Notes: generated from the sequence alone by a model not told the origin. Positions 8,749 to 18,938 are shown, counted from the stretch's first letter. The stretch is 64,000 bases of DNA from Natronobacterium gregoryi SP2 (GCF_000230715.2 NC_019792.1:682001-746000), one strand, 5' to 3'. Made by a program: numbers and translations.

Positions 8749-9672
8749 ATGAGCTATACAGTCGTAGCTCTGGGTGGGAATGCCCTACTCAGAGGCGGTG
8801 AAGGATCGATAGAAGATCAGCGAGACACAATTCAGCAGACTGTCCCCCACTTCGTGGACCTCCACGAGCGCGGCCACGAGCTCGTCTTTACTCACGGTAA
8901 TGGCCCCCAGGTCGGACAGCTTCTCCTCCAGAACGAGGAATCGACGTCTGCTGCAGAAAAGCCGCTCGACGTCCTCGGTGCCGAATCGCAGGCCCAGATT
9001 GGCTATCTCCTCCAGCAACAACTCCGCGAGGACCTCGGCGAAACGCCTGCGACGGTAATCACGCAGACGCGCGTCGAAGCAGACGATTCGGCGTTCGACG
9101 AACCGACGAAACGAATCGGTCCGTTCTACGACGAAGATGAGGCCGACGAGAAGGAGTTTGCGGTCAAAGAGGACACGGATGGAGACGGCAACGTCGGCTA
9201 CCGACGAGTCGTCCCGTCCCCACAGCCGGTCGAAATTATCGAAACCGAACGCATCCAGACGCTCGTCGAAACTGGAAAACCAGTCATCAGCGTCGGTGGT
9301 GGCGGCGTCCCCGTCGTCGAAGACGGAGATGGTCTGACCGGCGTCGAAGCTGTCATCGACAAGGATCGCGCTGCACAGGTGCTTGCAACCGACATCGGTG
9401 CAGACGAGTTCCTCGTCTTGACCGACGTCGAGGCTGTCTACCAGAACTTCGGTACCGAAGACGAAGAGCGACTCGACGAACTCACGACCGAGGAAGCCTC
9501 GGAACTGCTCGAGTCCGGCGAGTTCGGCGAAGGCAGCATGGCACCGAAAGTCGAGGCCTGTATCGAATTCGTCGAAAACGGTGGCGACCGGGCGATCATC
9601 ACGAAACCGGAAACCGCAACCGAGGCACTCGACGGAGAGACTGGCACCAAAGTCGTTCCGGCCGACGAGTGA
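8749..9672 (+). CDS. arcC: Carbamate kinase
   Basis: Transfers phosphate from carbamoyl phosphate to ADP, making ATP, CO2 and ammonia: the energy-yielding step of arginine fermentation. The 307-residue protein has the amino acid kinase fold, with VALGGNALLRGG at the N-terminus, THGNGPQVGQLL, the glycine-rich VISVGGGGVPVVED, IDKDRAAQVLA and GSMAPKVEACIEF. The start MSYTVVALGGN at 8749 aligns with the family; earlier in-frame ATGs at 8713 and 8722 would add residues not seen in the family and would lie before the predicted transcription start. Length is typical. Confidence 0.95.
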   Translation: MSYTVVALGGNALLRGGEGSIEDQRDTIQQTVPHFVDLHERGHELVFTHGNGPQVGQLLLQNEESTSAAEKPLDVLGAESQAQIGYLLQQQLREDLGETPATVITQTRVEADDSAFDEPTKRIGPFYDEDEADEKEFAVKEDTDGDGNVGYRRVVPSPQPVEIIETERIQTLVETGKPVISVGGGGVPVVEDGDGLTGVEAVIDKDRAAQVLATDIGADEFLVLTDVEAVYQNFGTEDEERLDELTTEEASELLESGEFGEGSMAPKVEACIEFVENGGDRAIITKPETATEALDGETGTKVVPADE

Positions 9673-9697
9673 CCGACGCCAGAGAAGAGTCGAAGGA

Positions 9698-9705
9698 TTA
9701 AATAC
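9698..9705 (+). promoter_or_regulatory. Likely TATA box of arcB
   Basis: TTAAATAC lies 24-31 bases before the arcB ATG at 9729 and just after the arcC stop, so arcB probably has its own nearly leaderless transcript in addition to any read-through. Confidence 0.6.
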
Positions 9706-9728
9706 ACAACCCGTAGATATACAAAACG

Positions 9729-10616
9729 ATGCAGCATCTAGTAGACATCAACGACGTCGAGACCGAAGAGATCGAACAACTGTTCGAACTAACCGACGAA
9801 ATGAAGGAGAACCCCGGAGAGTTCTCCTCGGTAATGGACAACAAGACCCTCGTGATGCTGTTCGCGAAGCCGTCCACCCGGACGCGCCTGTCCTTCGAGA
9901 CTGGAATGACCCAGCTCGGCGGCCACGGCATCTTCTTCGAGATGGGGTCCTCGCAGCTCAGCCGCGGGGAACCAATTTCGGACGTCAGCCAGGTCATGTC
10001 GCGCTACGAGGACGCGATCATGGCCCGTCTGTTCGAGCACGACGAAATGCTCGAACTGGCCGAACACGCCGAGGTCCCAGTCATCAACGGTCTGACTGAC
10101 TTCCTCCACCCATGTCAGGCACTGACGGACCTCTACACGCTCCACGAGAAGGACCGTCTCGACACGATCGCGTTCGTCGGTGACGGCAACAACGTCGCAC
10201 ACTCGCTGATGCAGGCGTCCGCAAAGATGGACGTCGACTGTCGCATCGCGACCCCCGAAGGCATGGAGCCCGACGAAGAGATTCAGGAACGAGTGAGCGA
10301 CGCCGACGTGATGGTCACGAACGATCCGTACGAGGCCGTCGACGATGCAACTGCCGTCTACTCGGACGTCTTCGTCAGCATGGGCGAAGAAGAGGAACGA
10401 GAAGAGAAACTCGCCAAGTTCGACGGCTTCCAGGTCGACCAAGACCTCATGGACGCTGCCCGCGACGATGCAGTCTTCATGCACTGCCTCCCAGCCCACC
10501 GAGGCGAAGAAGTGACGGCAGAAGTCGCAGACGGACCGCAGTCGGTCATCTTCGACCAGGCTGAAAACCGGATGCACATCCAGAAAGCAATCATCCACAC
10601 GCTCGTCAACGAGTAA
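9729..10616 (+). CDS. arcB: Ornithine carbamoyltransferase, catabolic
   Basis: Phosphorolyses citrulline to ornithine and carbamoyl phosphate, which feeds the carbamate kinase. The 295-residue protein shows the carbamoyl phosphate-binding KPSTRTRLSFETGM, HPCQALTDLYTL, the VGDGNNVAHSLMQA ornithine-domain motif and the catalytic cysteine segment FMHCLPAHRGEE. The catabolic assignment comes from its position in the arcRACB cluster; sequence alone does not separate catabolic from anabolic enzymes. It is followed directly by a C-rich tandem repeat. Confidence 0.95.
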   Translation: MQHLVDINDVETEEIEQLFELTDEMKENPGEFSSVMDNKTLVMLFAKPSTRTRLSFETGMTQLGGHGIFFEMGSSQLSRGEPISDVSQVMSRYEDAIMARLFEHDEMLELAEHAEVPVINGLTDFLHPCQALTDLYTLHEKDRLDTIAFVGDGNNVAHSLMQASAKMDVDCRIATPEGMEPDEEIQERVSDADVMVTNDPYEAVDDATAVYSDVFVSMGEEEEREEKLAKFDGFQVDQDLMDAARDDAVFMHCLPAHRGEEVTAEVADGPQSVIFDQAENRMHIQKAIIHTLVNE

Positions 10617-10659
10617 CTCCAGCTAGTCTCACCCGAGACGCTGGCAGGTGGTCGGTTAC

Positions 10660-10755
10660 CCCCGATCGGACTACCTTCCCCCTTCCCCCGATCGGACCAC
10701 CTTCCCCCTTCCCCCGATCGGACTACCTTCCCCCTTCCCCCGATCGGACCACCCC
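10660..10755. repeat. 26-bp C-rich tandem repeat, four copies, alternating variants
   Basis: GATCGGAC(T/C)ACC begins at 10664, 10690, 10716 and 10742, each separated by CTTCCCCCTTCCCCC. The variable base alternates T, C, T, C, which suggests that a 52-bp dimer was duplicated. The complementary strand has runs of five G's (GGGGGAAGGGGGAAGG) that could form G-quadruplexes. It lies about 45 bases after the arcB stop and could affect termination or mRNA end formation. Confidence 0.9.
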
Positions 10756-11325
10756 TCACTCGAGGGGCTCCAAACTCCGTGACAGTCAGGAGTGGCCCAT
10801 AGTCACGGGGCTACAGCGGATCTTGCGCTCTGGGTGACACCATTTTTGCCGGTGCAATCGGCAGCCGCCAGGTGAATCGGAACAACGTCACGACGGGGGA
10901 CAAACAGAGTGCCGAGTGACTCGAGCGCGTCGAGCGTGTGCCGCCGAGCGGTTTTACAGTGTCTCGAGGTGTTGCCTCGAACTCAGCTACCGACTCTGTT
11001 ACCGGGTGGCTGGTGATGCGGCTTCCTGGCCGTCGTTTCCGACACAACCGCATCCGGACGGTTCCACCGATACGTCGTTACAGCGAGTGGTATGAAGCGA
11101 CCGAAGAGATAGTACGGGCAGTGGTAGAGACACTCGCTGCGAGTACAGATTGCATGTTGTAACTACTGTTAGCGCGACAAAAAACGGCTGAGACTCCGGC
11201 ACAGCAGACGCCTCCGGAGCCACGTCGAGTCACTGCTGACACGACAGAGGTTGCCGCTGGCTGTTTTCGGCGAGACGCGGGCGAATACTGGCCAGTTGAA
11301 TCCGGCTCTCGTCTCGGTGGTGGGC
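10756..11325. other. Non-coding spacer
   Basis: About 570 bases between the tandem repeat after arcB and the lipoprotein gene. I see no frame with coding character, RNA gene or clear repeat here. Confidence 0.5.
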
Positions 11326-11820
11326 TTACTGGGCTGGTCGAGCCTGTGATGGGGCCACGATCTTCCACTCACCGTCTTCGATTTCGACCTCTAGAACGCT
11401 CTCGAGGTCGGTTTCACCTTCTTCGGGCGTTTCCCAGCGGACCTGCTCGGTGATTGTCGCGGTAGTGTCTGTATGGTATGCGATTTCTCGGTCCTCGACG
11501 GTGACGGTCAGCTCCTCACTAACCCAGTAATCGTCTTTGTCCCAGGTTTCCTGGTTTCCGTAGGACGATTCCGAGTGGAACAGTTGTGAGTACTGGTCGG
11601 AGTCGCCGTCTTCGAAAGCCTCCCAGTACGCTTCGGAGAGTGTGGCAAGCTCTTCGTCGTCTTCGTCTCTGTCTTCGTCTACAGGATCTTCCGCTGCCCC
11701 GTTTTCGGTCTCTTCTTCGCCGTTCCCGTCCGGGTCAGCAGTCTCACCGTTTTCCGTACATCCTGCAAGTGTCAGTGCCGTTGCAACTGCTGTACCCTTC
11801 AGTAGTGTTCTGCGATCCAT
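11326..11820 (-). CDS. Lipoprotein with NTF2/SnoaL-like domain
   Basis: A 164-residue exported lipoprotein. The N-terminus MDRRTLLKGTAVATALTLAGC combines a twin-arginine motif with a lipobox (LAGC) at residue 21, followed by a very acidic linker (about 22-58). The rest (LSEAYWEAFEDGDSDQYSQLF onward, about 62-155) has the opening helix and sheet pattern of NTF2-like proteins. It is probably anchored on the outer face of the membrane. Transcription is opposite to the arc genes. The domain call is by eye; the ligand is unknown. Confidence 0.75.
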   Translation of the reverse strand: MDRRTLLKGTAVATALTLAGCTENGETADPDGNGEEETENGAAEDPVDEDRDEDDEELATLSEAYWEAFEDGDSDQYSQLFHSESSYGNQETWDKDDYWVSEELTVTVEDREIAYHTDTTATITEQVRWETPEEGETDLESVLEVEIEDGEWKIVAPSQARPAQ

Positions 11821-11983
11821 CAGTTTATATGATACTCCATCAGTGGATATACTTTACGGCAGAACACCTACTGAGTTTGTGAACTGTTGGTGTTTCTCAC
11901 TGATAGCATCTCGTCTGTCACGGATTTGCGCCGTACGGTCACTATTCGTCGGAGATTTCGAGGTCGGGCACTGTTCCCGGTAG

Positions 11984-12064
11984 TGATACGGACTGCTGTA
12001 CCGCTGTCCCGGCGCGACCGCGCCCTGCGGTCGCGCTGGAACTGACTTCCAGCAAACCGTATGA
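11984..12064. repeat. TACGG palindromic element (TGA...TGA flanks)
   Basis: A 75-bp palindrome, TACGGACTGCTGTACCG to TTCCAGCAAACCGTA, with the central stem GGCGCGACCGC/GCGGTCGCGC. TGA is present immediately on both sides. It lies in the spacer upstream of the lipoprotein gene. Confidence 0.88.
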
Positions 12065-12257
12065 GCGACGGACTCACGACAGAACCGATAAGAGAAGAAC
12101 TGTCGAAGCGTTGAGTCAGGTGTTGAGACGCCGTTTCCACGAGAGTGGACTGTCGATAGGTACTGCGGAGTGACCACAGTCTGATCAGAACGTTGCAGTG
12201 TTACGACGGTCGATCAGGCTCACGGAGGACGACTGTAAATACTGGTCGTCGGTGAAG

Positions 12258-12291
12258 ACGTACGGACTGCTGTAACGACGTTTCGGCACGG
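12258..12291. repeat. Half of a TACGG element
   Basis: CGTACGGACTGCTGTAACGA and the following TTTCGGCACG match the left arm of the family; the right arm is missing. The surrounding spacer up to 12689 has no other feature that I can support. Confidence 0.5.
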
Positions 12292-12689
12292 CCCCACACG
12301 AGCCCGGTCTCGTCATCACTAGACTGTCACAAAGGCCACCACGTAGTTCTCGTCGATCACCGTGATTCGGCGGTGACCGATTCCGAGAAACCGAGACACC
12401 TGTGGCGGATCAGGGCCACACTGTTGGGTCGCATCTAGTCGTGTCGGTCGATTCTGCTCGTCAGTCGGCGGGTGGGACAGTATTGGTCCGTTCGGCCTCT
12501 TCCTACACGTTTCAGATGCTTTTGCGTGGTAATTGCTGGCAACGACTGCCCAACTACCTGTTTCGAACTGTCTCTTGGCCCTTTATTATCGGCCAAAGAA
12601 CTTAACTACGTGTTATCACCATCTTTAGTTGGATCGATAGCAGAGCATCGGTGCCAAACCAATCTAAATCCAGACAACCATCCAAATCA

Positions 12690-14021
12690 ATGGACAGAAG
12701 AACCTTCATGAAGTCCGTGGGAGCCGCGTCGTTCGCAACTGTTGCTGTACCAGCAGCTAGCGTGAGAGCGGAAGCTGCCGTCTCGTCCGACGTCCACCAC
12801 CGGTACGACGAAATCGAGTTGGGGGCCGGCCCAACGCTTACGAACGAACAACTGGGCGAGCGACTAATGCTGCTGGCCGAAAAGAACGATCGAATCAACC
12901 TCCGGCAGATTGGCGCTTCTGCCGGCCGGAAAGACCCGATTTGGGAGGTCAAAGCCGGTAGTGGCGATACTAGCGTCCACATCATCAACCAGATTCACGG
13001 CGACGAACCGTACGGGACCGAAGCACTGCTCAGTATTTTCCGCCGACTCGTCGACGAAGATTCGGAACTCGTCGACAGCATCCTGAACAACCTCTCGCTT
13101 ACGATTCTCCCGCGTGTGAATCCCGACGGTGCGATGCACCACGGCGATCTCAGCGGTGATGGGAACGATCAGCGGCTCGGCTCTCGAGAGAATCAACAGG
13201 AGTGGGACTCCTCGTACTCACACGAAACACCGTACTACTACAACGATAGTCTCCACGCAAGTGACGTTAGCGGATACGACCCGAACCGGGACTTCAACAT
13301 TCGTCCGGACTTCATCTCGAAATTCCACGACGATCCCGAGCAGTGGAACGATGACGGAGAGTTGACGATGGAATACAAAGGACACACGTTGGAGACCTGT
13401 GGTGCCCGGCTGACGCCGGAGGTAAACGCCATTACGCGGTCGTTCCTGGAAGCCGATCCGGACTACGCCAAGACGATCCACTCGCAGAATATTCCGACTG
13501 ATCCGGATAGTGGTGACCCCACGATTCTCAGCGTTATGGCGTCTTACGGCCCATCGCATGCTGAAAAAGCGCCGTTCCGGGACGAAGACGCACCACTGGC
13601 GAGTTACGCGAACCCGTTCATCGACGAGGATACCAGTACCCGATCGATTCGCCTCAATACGCTGGTCACGCAGGCACTCGACGAAACCGCCGGCCCCTGG
13701 TCGACGTACGAAACTGGGACCCGATTTGGCTACGCCTCACTCTGGGGATCGTATCTCGACACGCTCTGTCCGCTGACGAACGCCGCCGGAATGCTGTACG
13801 AACTCCCCGGCCAGTCCGGACAGGTCGGAACTCGAGCGTACTACAAGAAGGTCGAAGCCGCCAGAGTCGGTGTTCTCGAGAGTCTTGCAGCGATCGCAGA
13901 GAATCCGTCGCTCTCGCACGTCGACGAAGACGATTACTTCGATATCCCCCTCAAGGGCGGTCAGTACGAGTACGACGCCAGTCGGGGCTACCAGGGTCGC
14001 GGCGGTGCTGGCACTCGGTAG
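12690..14021 (+). CDS. Tat-exported M14-family zinc carboxypeptidase
   Basis: A 443-residue protein with an N-terminal Tat signal (MDRRTFMKSVGAASFATVAV, cleavage near AAS-VRA) and a peptidase M14 domain. Visible zinc-site and substrate residues are HGDEPYG (first His and Glu ligands, about residue 101), RVNPDGA (Arg of the specificity pocket) and a later His in AKTIHSQN as candidate third ligand; LYELPGQSG may carry the catalytic Glu. M14 enzymes remove C-terminal residues from peptides. Its place between arcB and the ArcD-like carrier suggests that it may release amino acids, possibly arginine, outside the cell for fermentation; that link is inference. A GTG at 12651 would give a longer Tat n-region and cannot be excluded. 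Confidence 0.85.
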   Translation: MDRRTFMKSVGAASFATVAVPAASVRAEAAVSSDVHHRYDEIELGAGPTLTNEQLGERLMLLAEKNDRINLRQIGASAGRKDPIWEVKAGSGDTSVHIINQIHGDEPYGTEALLSIFRRLVDEDSELVDSILNNLSLTILPRVNPDGAMHHGDLSGDGNDQRLGSRENQQEWDSSYSHETPYYYNDSLHASDVSGYDPNRDFNIRPDFISKFHDDPEQWNDDGELTMEYKGHTLETCGARLTPEVNAITRSFLEADPDYAKTIHSQNIPTDPDSGDPTILSVMASYGPSHAEKAPFRDEDAPLASYANPFIDEDTSTRSIRLNTLVTQALDETAGPWSTYETGTRFGYASLWGSYLDTLCPLTNAAGMLYELPGQSGQVGTRAYYKKVEAARVGVLESLAAIAENPSLSHVDEDDYFDIPLKGGQYEYDASRGYQGRGGAGTR

Positions 14022-14140
14022 GATAGTTGCTGTCGTCGCACACTCGACCCCGCTTCGTTCCCGTTTCGATTGACGGTTTGTCCTCGAGACCCAGTTAGAC
14101 ACCGATGGCTGCTGCGAAGCGTCAGACGGTCTGTTGTCAT

Positions 14141-14224
14141 TGATACGGTTTGCTGTCAGTTATTTTCGGAGCGACCGCGCGCTCCTGCGGTCGCGCCGGG
14201 ACAGCCGTACAGCAGTCCGTCTGC
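14141..14224. repeat. TACGG palindromic element
   Basis: TACGGTTTGCTGTCAG at 14144 to ACAGCAGTCCGTC at 14221, with central stem GAGCGACCGCGC/GCGGTCGCGCC. The flanking triplets TGA and TGC differ at one base. It lies in the spacer between the carboxypeptidase and the antiporter. Confidence 0.85.
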
Positions 14225-14841
14225 GGGCGCGCCGGGTCGAGAGGATTTGGTGGCGTAACTGTAGTTACCACGACAGATCCGTCTGTCGTCTGGAGGGGAC
14301 AGCATCGATTGCGTGGTGTACGCGTGGAGGAGACGTTCCCGCTATTGATCGGCTGTTCGACCGGCAGTGGGTCGTTGTGTCGTCACCGCTGGACGTAACT
14401 GCTGTCGATTCGGCTGTGTGATTCGACTTCGTTGTCGGCGTCGTTTCGGCGATGTTGGGTCAGTGAGACGATCGTTTCAGTGGTGAGAGACGTACGAGGG
14501 TGGGCCGCGTGTCGTCTTTTGCTTGTACGCCTAAACTCACTATTGGCTGGCACTTCGTCGAGTCGAAATAGGGTGTTGACCGAACAAGTGGGAGACAGCT
14601 CCAACGGTAATACACCGGTTTCAATTCATCTCGCTTTCAATACCTCCAAATGCTGCATACGGGCAATTTCGGCCGCACAGGACTCATGATTGTCAGTACC
14701 ACCCATATACCATCTCGGGAATCAGCGGTAGTTTTAACCTAAGCCAATTCCAACTCCCCGTTGTCAAGGAGAGGTTACAGCAGGGAAACTAGTGGGAGAA
14801 TCGTACCGCAAAACGAGACGTAAACAAAAACATACACAACA
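14225..14841. other. Non-coding leader region of the ArcD-like gene
   Basis: About 620 bases with no convincing open frame. AT-richer sequence before the start codon (GACGTAAACAAAAACATACAC, about 14817-14837) may include the promoter. Confidence 0.45.
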
Positions 14842-16305
14842 ATGGTAGACTTCGAACCGAAAAGTTACGAGGACTTCGACCCCGAGCGACGTCCGTCGCT
14901 CGGTGAAGCACTGCTTCCGATCATCGGGATGATCGCATTCCTGGCGTTCGGTATTATTTATCTCGGGCTCGACGCCCAGATGCCGTTGCTATGGGGGATC
15001 GCCTTCATCGGCCTCATCGCACGGTACCACTGGGGTTACTCGTGGGACGAGATGTTCGACGGCATCACAAACAGTATCGTCATGGGCATGGGGGCGATCT
15101 TTATTCTCTTCGTCATTTACATGCTCATCGCATCGTGGATCGACGCAGGTACGATCCCGTACATCATGTACTGGGGGCTCGAGGTCCTCACGCCGGCCGT
15201 GTTCCTGCCGCTCGCCGCGATTCTCTCGTTCGTGATCGCGTTCGCGGTCGGTTCGTCGTGGACGACCGCCGGTTCGCTCGGTATCGCACTGGTCGGTATC
15301 GGTGCCGGTCTCGGTGTTCCCGAAGCAGCGACGGCCGGTGCGATCCTGTCCGGCGTCTACATGGGTGACAAGCAGTCGCCGCTGTCCGACACGACGCTGC
15401 TTGCCTCCGGTGTGAGTAACGTCGACCTGTGGGACCACGTGCGGGGGATGGCACCGAACACGATCATCATCGGTACGATTTCGGTCGTGTTGTACGCCGT
15501 CATCGGTCTCATGGCAGACACTGGTACTGCAGAAGGTGCTGCCGGCGACGTCGCCGAAATTCAGGGCGCGCTCGCTGGAACGTACGAACTGTCCTTTATC
15601 GTCCTGATCCCGCTTATCATCACGTTCGGTCTCGCCCTCACGGGCTACCCCGCACTGCCAGCACTCGGCGCTGGTGTCTTCGCCGGGGCAGGTATCTCGG
15701 TGCTCGTCCAGGGTCGAGGCTTCGGTGAAGCGTGGGAGATCATCCACTTCGGTACCGCTCCCGAGACCGGCGTCGAACTCGTCAACGAACTGCTCGCGAC
15801 GGGTGGTCTCGACGGCTCCATCTGGGTGATTACCATCGTCTTCGGTGCACTGTCGATCGGTGGCCTGCTCGAGGTCACTGGCGTGCTGGCAGTGCTTGCC
15901 CACAACACCGCCAAGGCCGTTCGCGGCATCGGTACCGCAACGCTCGCGACTGCCGTCGGTCCGATCGCGATGAACATCCTCACTGCCGACCAGTACATGT
16001 CTATCGTCGTGCCCGGTATGACGTTCCGTGACCTCCACGACGAGTACGACCTCGACGGAACGACGCTGTCCAGAACCCTCGAAGAGACTGGTACGGTGTC
16101 GGAAGCGATGATTCCGTGGAACTCCGGCGGTGTCTTCATGGCGGCCGCACTGGGCGTCCCAGTGGTGAGTTACCTCCCGTACTTCTTCGTGGGACTGCTC
16201 TCGCCGATCCTGGTCGTCCTTATGGGCTTCACTGGCTGGAAGATGTACATGAAGGACCCAGAAGAGCCGACGGAAGCTGGCCAGCCGGCTGAAGCGACGG
16301 CCTAA
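14842..16305 (+). CDS. arcD: NhaC-family carrier, probable arginine/ornithine antiporter
   Basis: A 487-residue integral membrane protein with about 11-12 hydrophobic helices, of the NhaC Na+/H+ antiporter family (e.g. [20 protein letters not shown] and the [16 protein letters not shown] signature at about residues 170-190). The experimentally identified ArcD arginine/ornithine exchanger of Halobacterium salinarum is, to my recollection, of this type. The position close to arcRACB supports an arginine-for-ornithine exchange that costs no energy; a Na+/H+ antiporter is the alternative. A T-stretch follows the stop. Confidence 0.82.
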   Translation: MVDFEPKSYEDFDPERRPSLGEALLPIIGMIAFLAFGIIYLGLDAQMPLLWGIAFIGLIARYHWGYSWDEMFDGITNSIVMGMGAIFILFVIYMLIASWIDAGTIPYIMYWGLEVLTPAVFLPLAAILSFVIAFAVGSSWTTAGSLGIALVGIGAGLGVPEAATAGAILSGVYMGDKQSPLSDTTLLASGVSNVDLWDHVRGMAPNTIIIGTISVVLYAVIGLMADTGTAEGAAGDVAEIQGALAGTYELSFIVLIPLIITFGLALTGYPALPALGAGVFAGAGISVLVQGRGFGEAWEIIHFGTAPETGVELVNELLATGGLDGSIWVITIVFGALSIGGLLEVTGVLAVLAHNTAKAVRGIGTATLATAVGPIAMNILTADQYMSIVVPGMTFRDLHDEYDLDGTTLSRTLEETGTVSEAMIPWNSGGVFMAAALGVPVVSYLPYFFVGLLSPILVVLMGFTGWKMYMKDPEEPTEAGQPAEATA

Positions 16306-16318
16306 CGCTCTTCGGATA

Positions 16319-16324
16319 TTTTTT
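16319..16324 (+). terminator. T-stretch after the ArcD-like gene
   Basis: Six T's (TATTTTTTAG) occur 14 bases after the stop codon, consistent with an archaeal oligo-T terminator. Confidence 0.4.
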
Positions 16325-16923
16325 AGTGTGTGTCGATCGGTAGTGTCGACTGCAGCCCTCTAGAAACGAATGCCCTGCTGTGGGACCAGATTCGACGCGG
16401 AACGCTCCGGTCTGGTAGCGGCTCGGACTGTCGCTGTGAAACGGGACGATCGAAGTCAGTTCCGTCCGCCTCGTAGGAGCCAGCAGATATGTAACACAAA
16501 TTTACATTAATTTTGAAGTACTGTAATTCGACGCGATATAGCAACCGTTCTGTTATCGGCTCTGGAAAAGGGCGCATACACCAGATACAGTAGCATAAAT
16601 AGAAAACGTGTTTCTTATTTCTTCGTCAGTGTCGGGAGATATAACTGATAGTAAAACAAACTTACATCCATACAGTTTGAATACTGTGAGGTCACAGTTG
16701 GATTTATCTTGGATAGCACTGCTGGGCCAAACCCATCCCACGACCAGACCCGCCCCAGTATCGAAGATCCGAACACGCTAAAACACCAACGACAACCAGT
16801 GCACACACTGATCGACCCGTTGCCGTGCAATCGAGGATAGAGTGACTACTGACAGCACAAACGACGACTGGACCGGTCCCGACTGCTTTCCGCGAAGGCT
16901 GCCGAAAATACGTGGCCGAACGG
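16325..16923. other. Non-coding, relatively AT-rich spacer
   Basis: About 600 bases between the carrier gene and the argS 3' end. The middle (16490-16700) is AT-rich. No gene, RNA or TACGG element was found. Confidence 0.5.
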
Positions 16924-18819
16924 TTACATCTGCTCGAGGACGTCGATACCGAGCAACTCGAGTCCGTTCTCGAAGACTTGCGTCGTCGCTTCGGTCAACA
17001 CGAGTCGTTCGTCCCTTGCCGTCTCGGACTCAAGCACCTGGTTCTTGTGGTAAAAGGAGTTGAAGACGTGGGCGAGTCCGAGGAGATAGTGAGCAAGCGG
17101 TGCCGCGTCGTAGCGCTCTTCGCAGCGCTCCAGGACGAGCGGGAACTGGGCGAGTTCGTACAGCAGTTCCATGTCCGTCGCGTTGAAGTTCGACGGATCG
17201 ACGTCGTCGACGGCCGGAACGGTTTCCGCACCGTCGAGGATGCTGTAGCCACGGGTCGCTGCGTACTGGACGTATGGCCCCGTATCACCCTCGAGTGACA
17301 CGGACTCGTCGATGTCGAACGTGATATCGCGTGCTCGTTTGGACGCGACCATCTCGTACTTGACCGTCGCCAGTGCAATCTTGTTCGCGACGTCTTGTAC
17401 GTTGTCGTCGGCGCTGCGGCCTTTCTCTTCCACGATCGCTTCGGCGCGATCTCGCGCACGGTCGAGTACTTCTCGAGCGGTGATGATCTGTCCCTTGCGG
17501 GTCGACATGCTCCCCTCGGGCAGGCTAATCAGGCCGTAATCGATGTGTTCGAGTTTGACGTCGCCGTACCCCATCTTTCGGGCGGCGACGAACAGTTGCT
17601 GGAAGTAACGGTCCTGTTCGTTCGCGACGACGTAGACGGACTGGTCTGCGTCGTACTCGTCGAGTCGGTACTTGATCGTCGCCAGATCCCGAGTTCCGTA
17701 CAGCGTCGATCCGTCGGACTTGACGATGTAGAACGGCTCGAAATCGGCGTCTTCGATGCCGTCACTCTCCTCGAGTAGTTCACGTGCACGGTCGAGCGAC
17801 GGGTCGACGTCGGCTGCGTCCGGGTTGCCGACGTTCTCGTAGTCGTCCGGGTAGATCGGAATGTACACCGCCCCGTCTTCGTCCCGCATGGCAACGTCGT
17901 CCTCGAGTGCCTTCTCGATGACGGCGTCGTTCCAGCCTTCTCTGGCGTAGAAACTCTCACCGATCCAGACATCGAACTCGACGCCGAGGTCGTCGTAGGT
18001 CTCTTCGAAGCGGTCGATGCTCACGTCACGGAACGTCTCCCAGAGGTCGACCGCCTGCTCGTCTTTCTGCTCGAGGCGGGCAAACCACTCTTTGCCATTT
18101 TCGGTGTGGTGGTCGCGTTCTTCTTCGACCGCTTCCGTGAAGCGATCGGTCACGATTTCTTTTTCTTCGAGATCCGCAAGCATCGAGTCACGCTGTTCGA
18201 ACTGCTGGTACAGATCGAGCAGATGGTCGATCGGGTCCGACTCGAGTGCCGCTTCGTCGCCAAACTCCGTGTACTCGTGCATCAGGTTCCCGAATTGGAC
18301 GCCCCAGTCACCGAGGTGGTTGTCACGGATGACGTCGTGGCCTCGAGTCTCGAGGACGTTCATTACGGCATCGCTGAGGATCGTGTTCCGAAGGTGGCCG
18401 ACGTGGAGCGGTTTGGCGATGTTCGGGGCGGAGACGTCTGCGAGGATCGTATCTGGATCGGAGACCGTTTTGGCTCCGTACTTCGTTCCGCCGTCGACGA
18501 TCTTCGAGAGGGTTTCGTTTGCGATTGCGTCTTTCTGGGTGTGGTAATTGATGTGGCCGCCTTCGACGCTTACGGTCTCGATTCCGTCGGGGAGTCCGTT
18601 GGTACGGTGGGCTTTGGCGATCGTTTCTGCGACGTCGACGGGTGGTTCGCCGGCTTCGGCGGCGATCGAAAACGAGAGCGGCGAGGAGAACTCTCCTTTT
18701 TCCTCGTCGGTGATATCTTCGACTTCGACGTCCGAGATATCGACATCGTAGTCGTAGCCCGCCTCTACCGTCGCCTCGCGGAGCCCGGTAATCAAATCCT
18801 GTCGAATGTGATAAAGCAT
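16924..18819 (-). CDS. argS: Arginine--tRNA ligase
   Basis: Charges tRNA-Arg with arginine using ATP. The 631-residue class I synthetase has the N-terminal Add-1 type domain (1-110), the HIGH-type motif PLHVGHLRNTILSD (about residue 135), the KMSKS-equivalent SMSTRKGQIITARE and a C-terminal DALR anticodon-binding domain (about 500-631, ending GLELLGIDVLEQM). It is somewhat longer than many archaeal ArgS proteins because of acidic insertions. The ATG at 18819 is the first codon with family-like sequence. It stands alone and downstream of pyrI on the same strand. Confidence 0.96.
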   Translation of the reverse strand: MLYHIRQDLITGLREATVEAGYDYDVDISDVEVEDITDEEKGEFSSPLSFSIAAEAGEPPVDVAETIAKAHRTNGLPDGIETVSVEGGHINYHTQKDAIANETLSKIVDGGTKYGAKTVSDPDTILADVSAPNIAKPLHVGHLRNTILSDAVMNVLETRGHDVIRDNHLGDWGVQFGNLMHEYTEFGDEAALESDPIDHLLDLYQQFEQRDSMLADLEEKEIVTDRFTEAVEEERDHHTENGKEWFARLEQKDEQAVDLWETFRDVSIDRFEETYDDLGVEFDVWIGESFYAREGWNDAVIEKALEDDVAMRDEDGAVYIPIYPDDYENVGNPDAADVDPSLDRARELLEESDGIEDADFEPFYIVKSDGSTLYGTRDLATIKYRLDEYDADQSVYVVANEQDRYFQQLFVAARKMGYGDVKLEHIDYGLISLPEGSMSTRKGQIITAREVLDRARDRAEAIVEEKGRSADDNVQDVANKIALATVKYEMVASKRARDITFDIDESVSLEGDTGPYVQYAATRGYSILDGAETVPAVDDVDPSNFNATDMELLYELAQFPLVLERCEERYDAAPLAHYLLGLAHVFNSFYHKNQVLESETARDERLVLTEATTQVFENGLELLGIDVLEQM

Positions 18820-18938
18820 TATACGTGGCCATTCATCCCCCAGAAATATAAGTTCAACTACGACCGATACGATCTGTTGATTGATACGTTTCGGTGTGGC
18901 TCGTCGGCAGAGAAGGGCGCGACCCAGTGTGGCAGCGC

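Noticed and set aside
14841-16305. Calling the carrier a plain Na+/H+ antiporter
   Set aside because: Possible from sequence alone, but its position by the arc genes and the known ArcD type in haloarchaea make an arginine/ornithine exchanger more likely; kept as an alternative in the entry.
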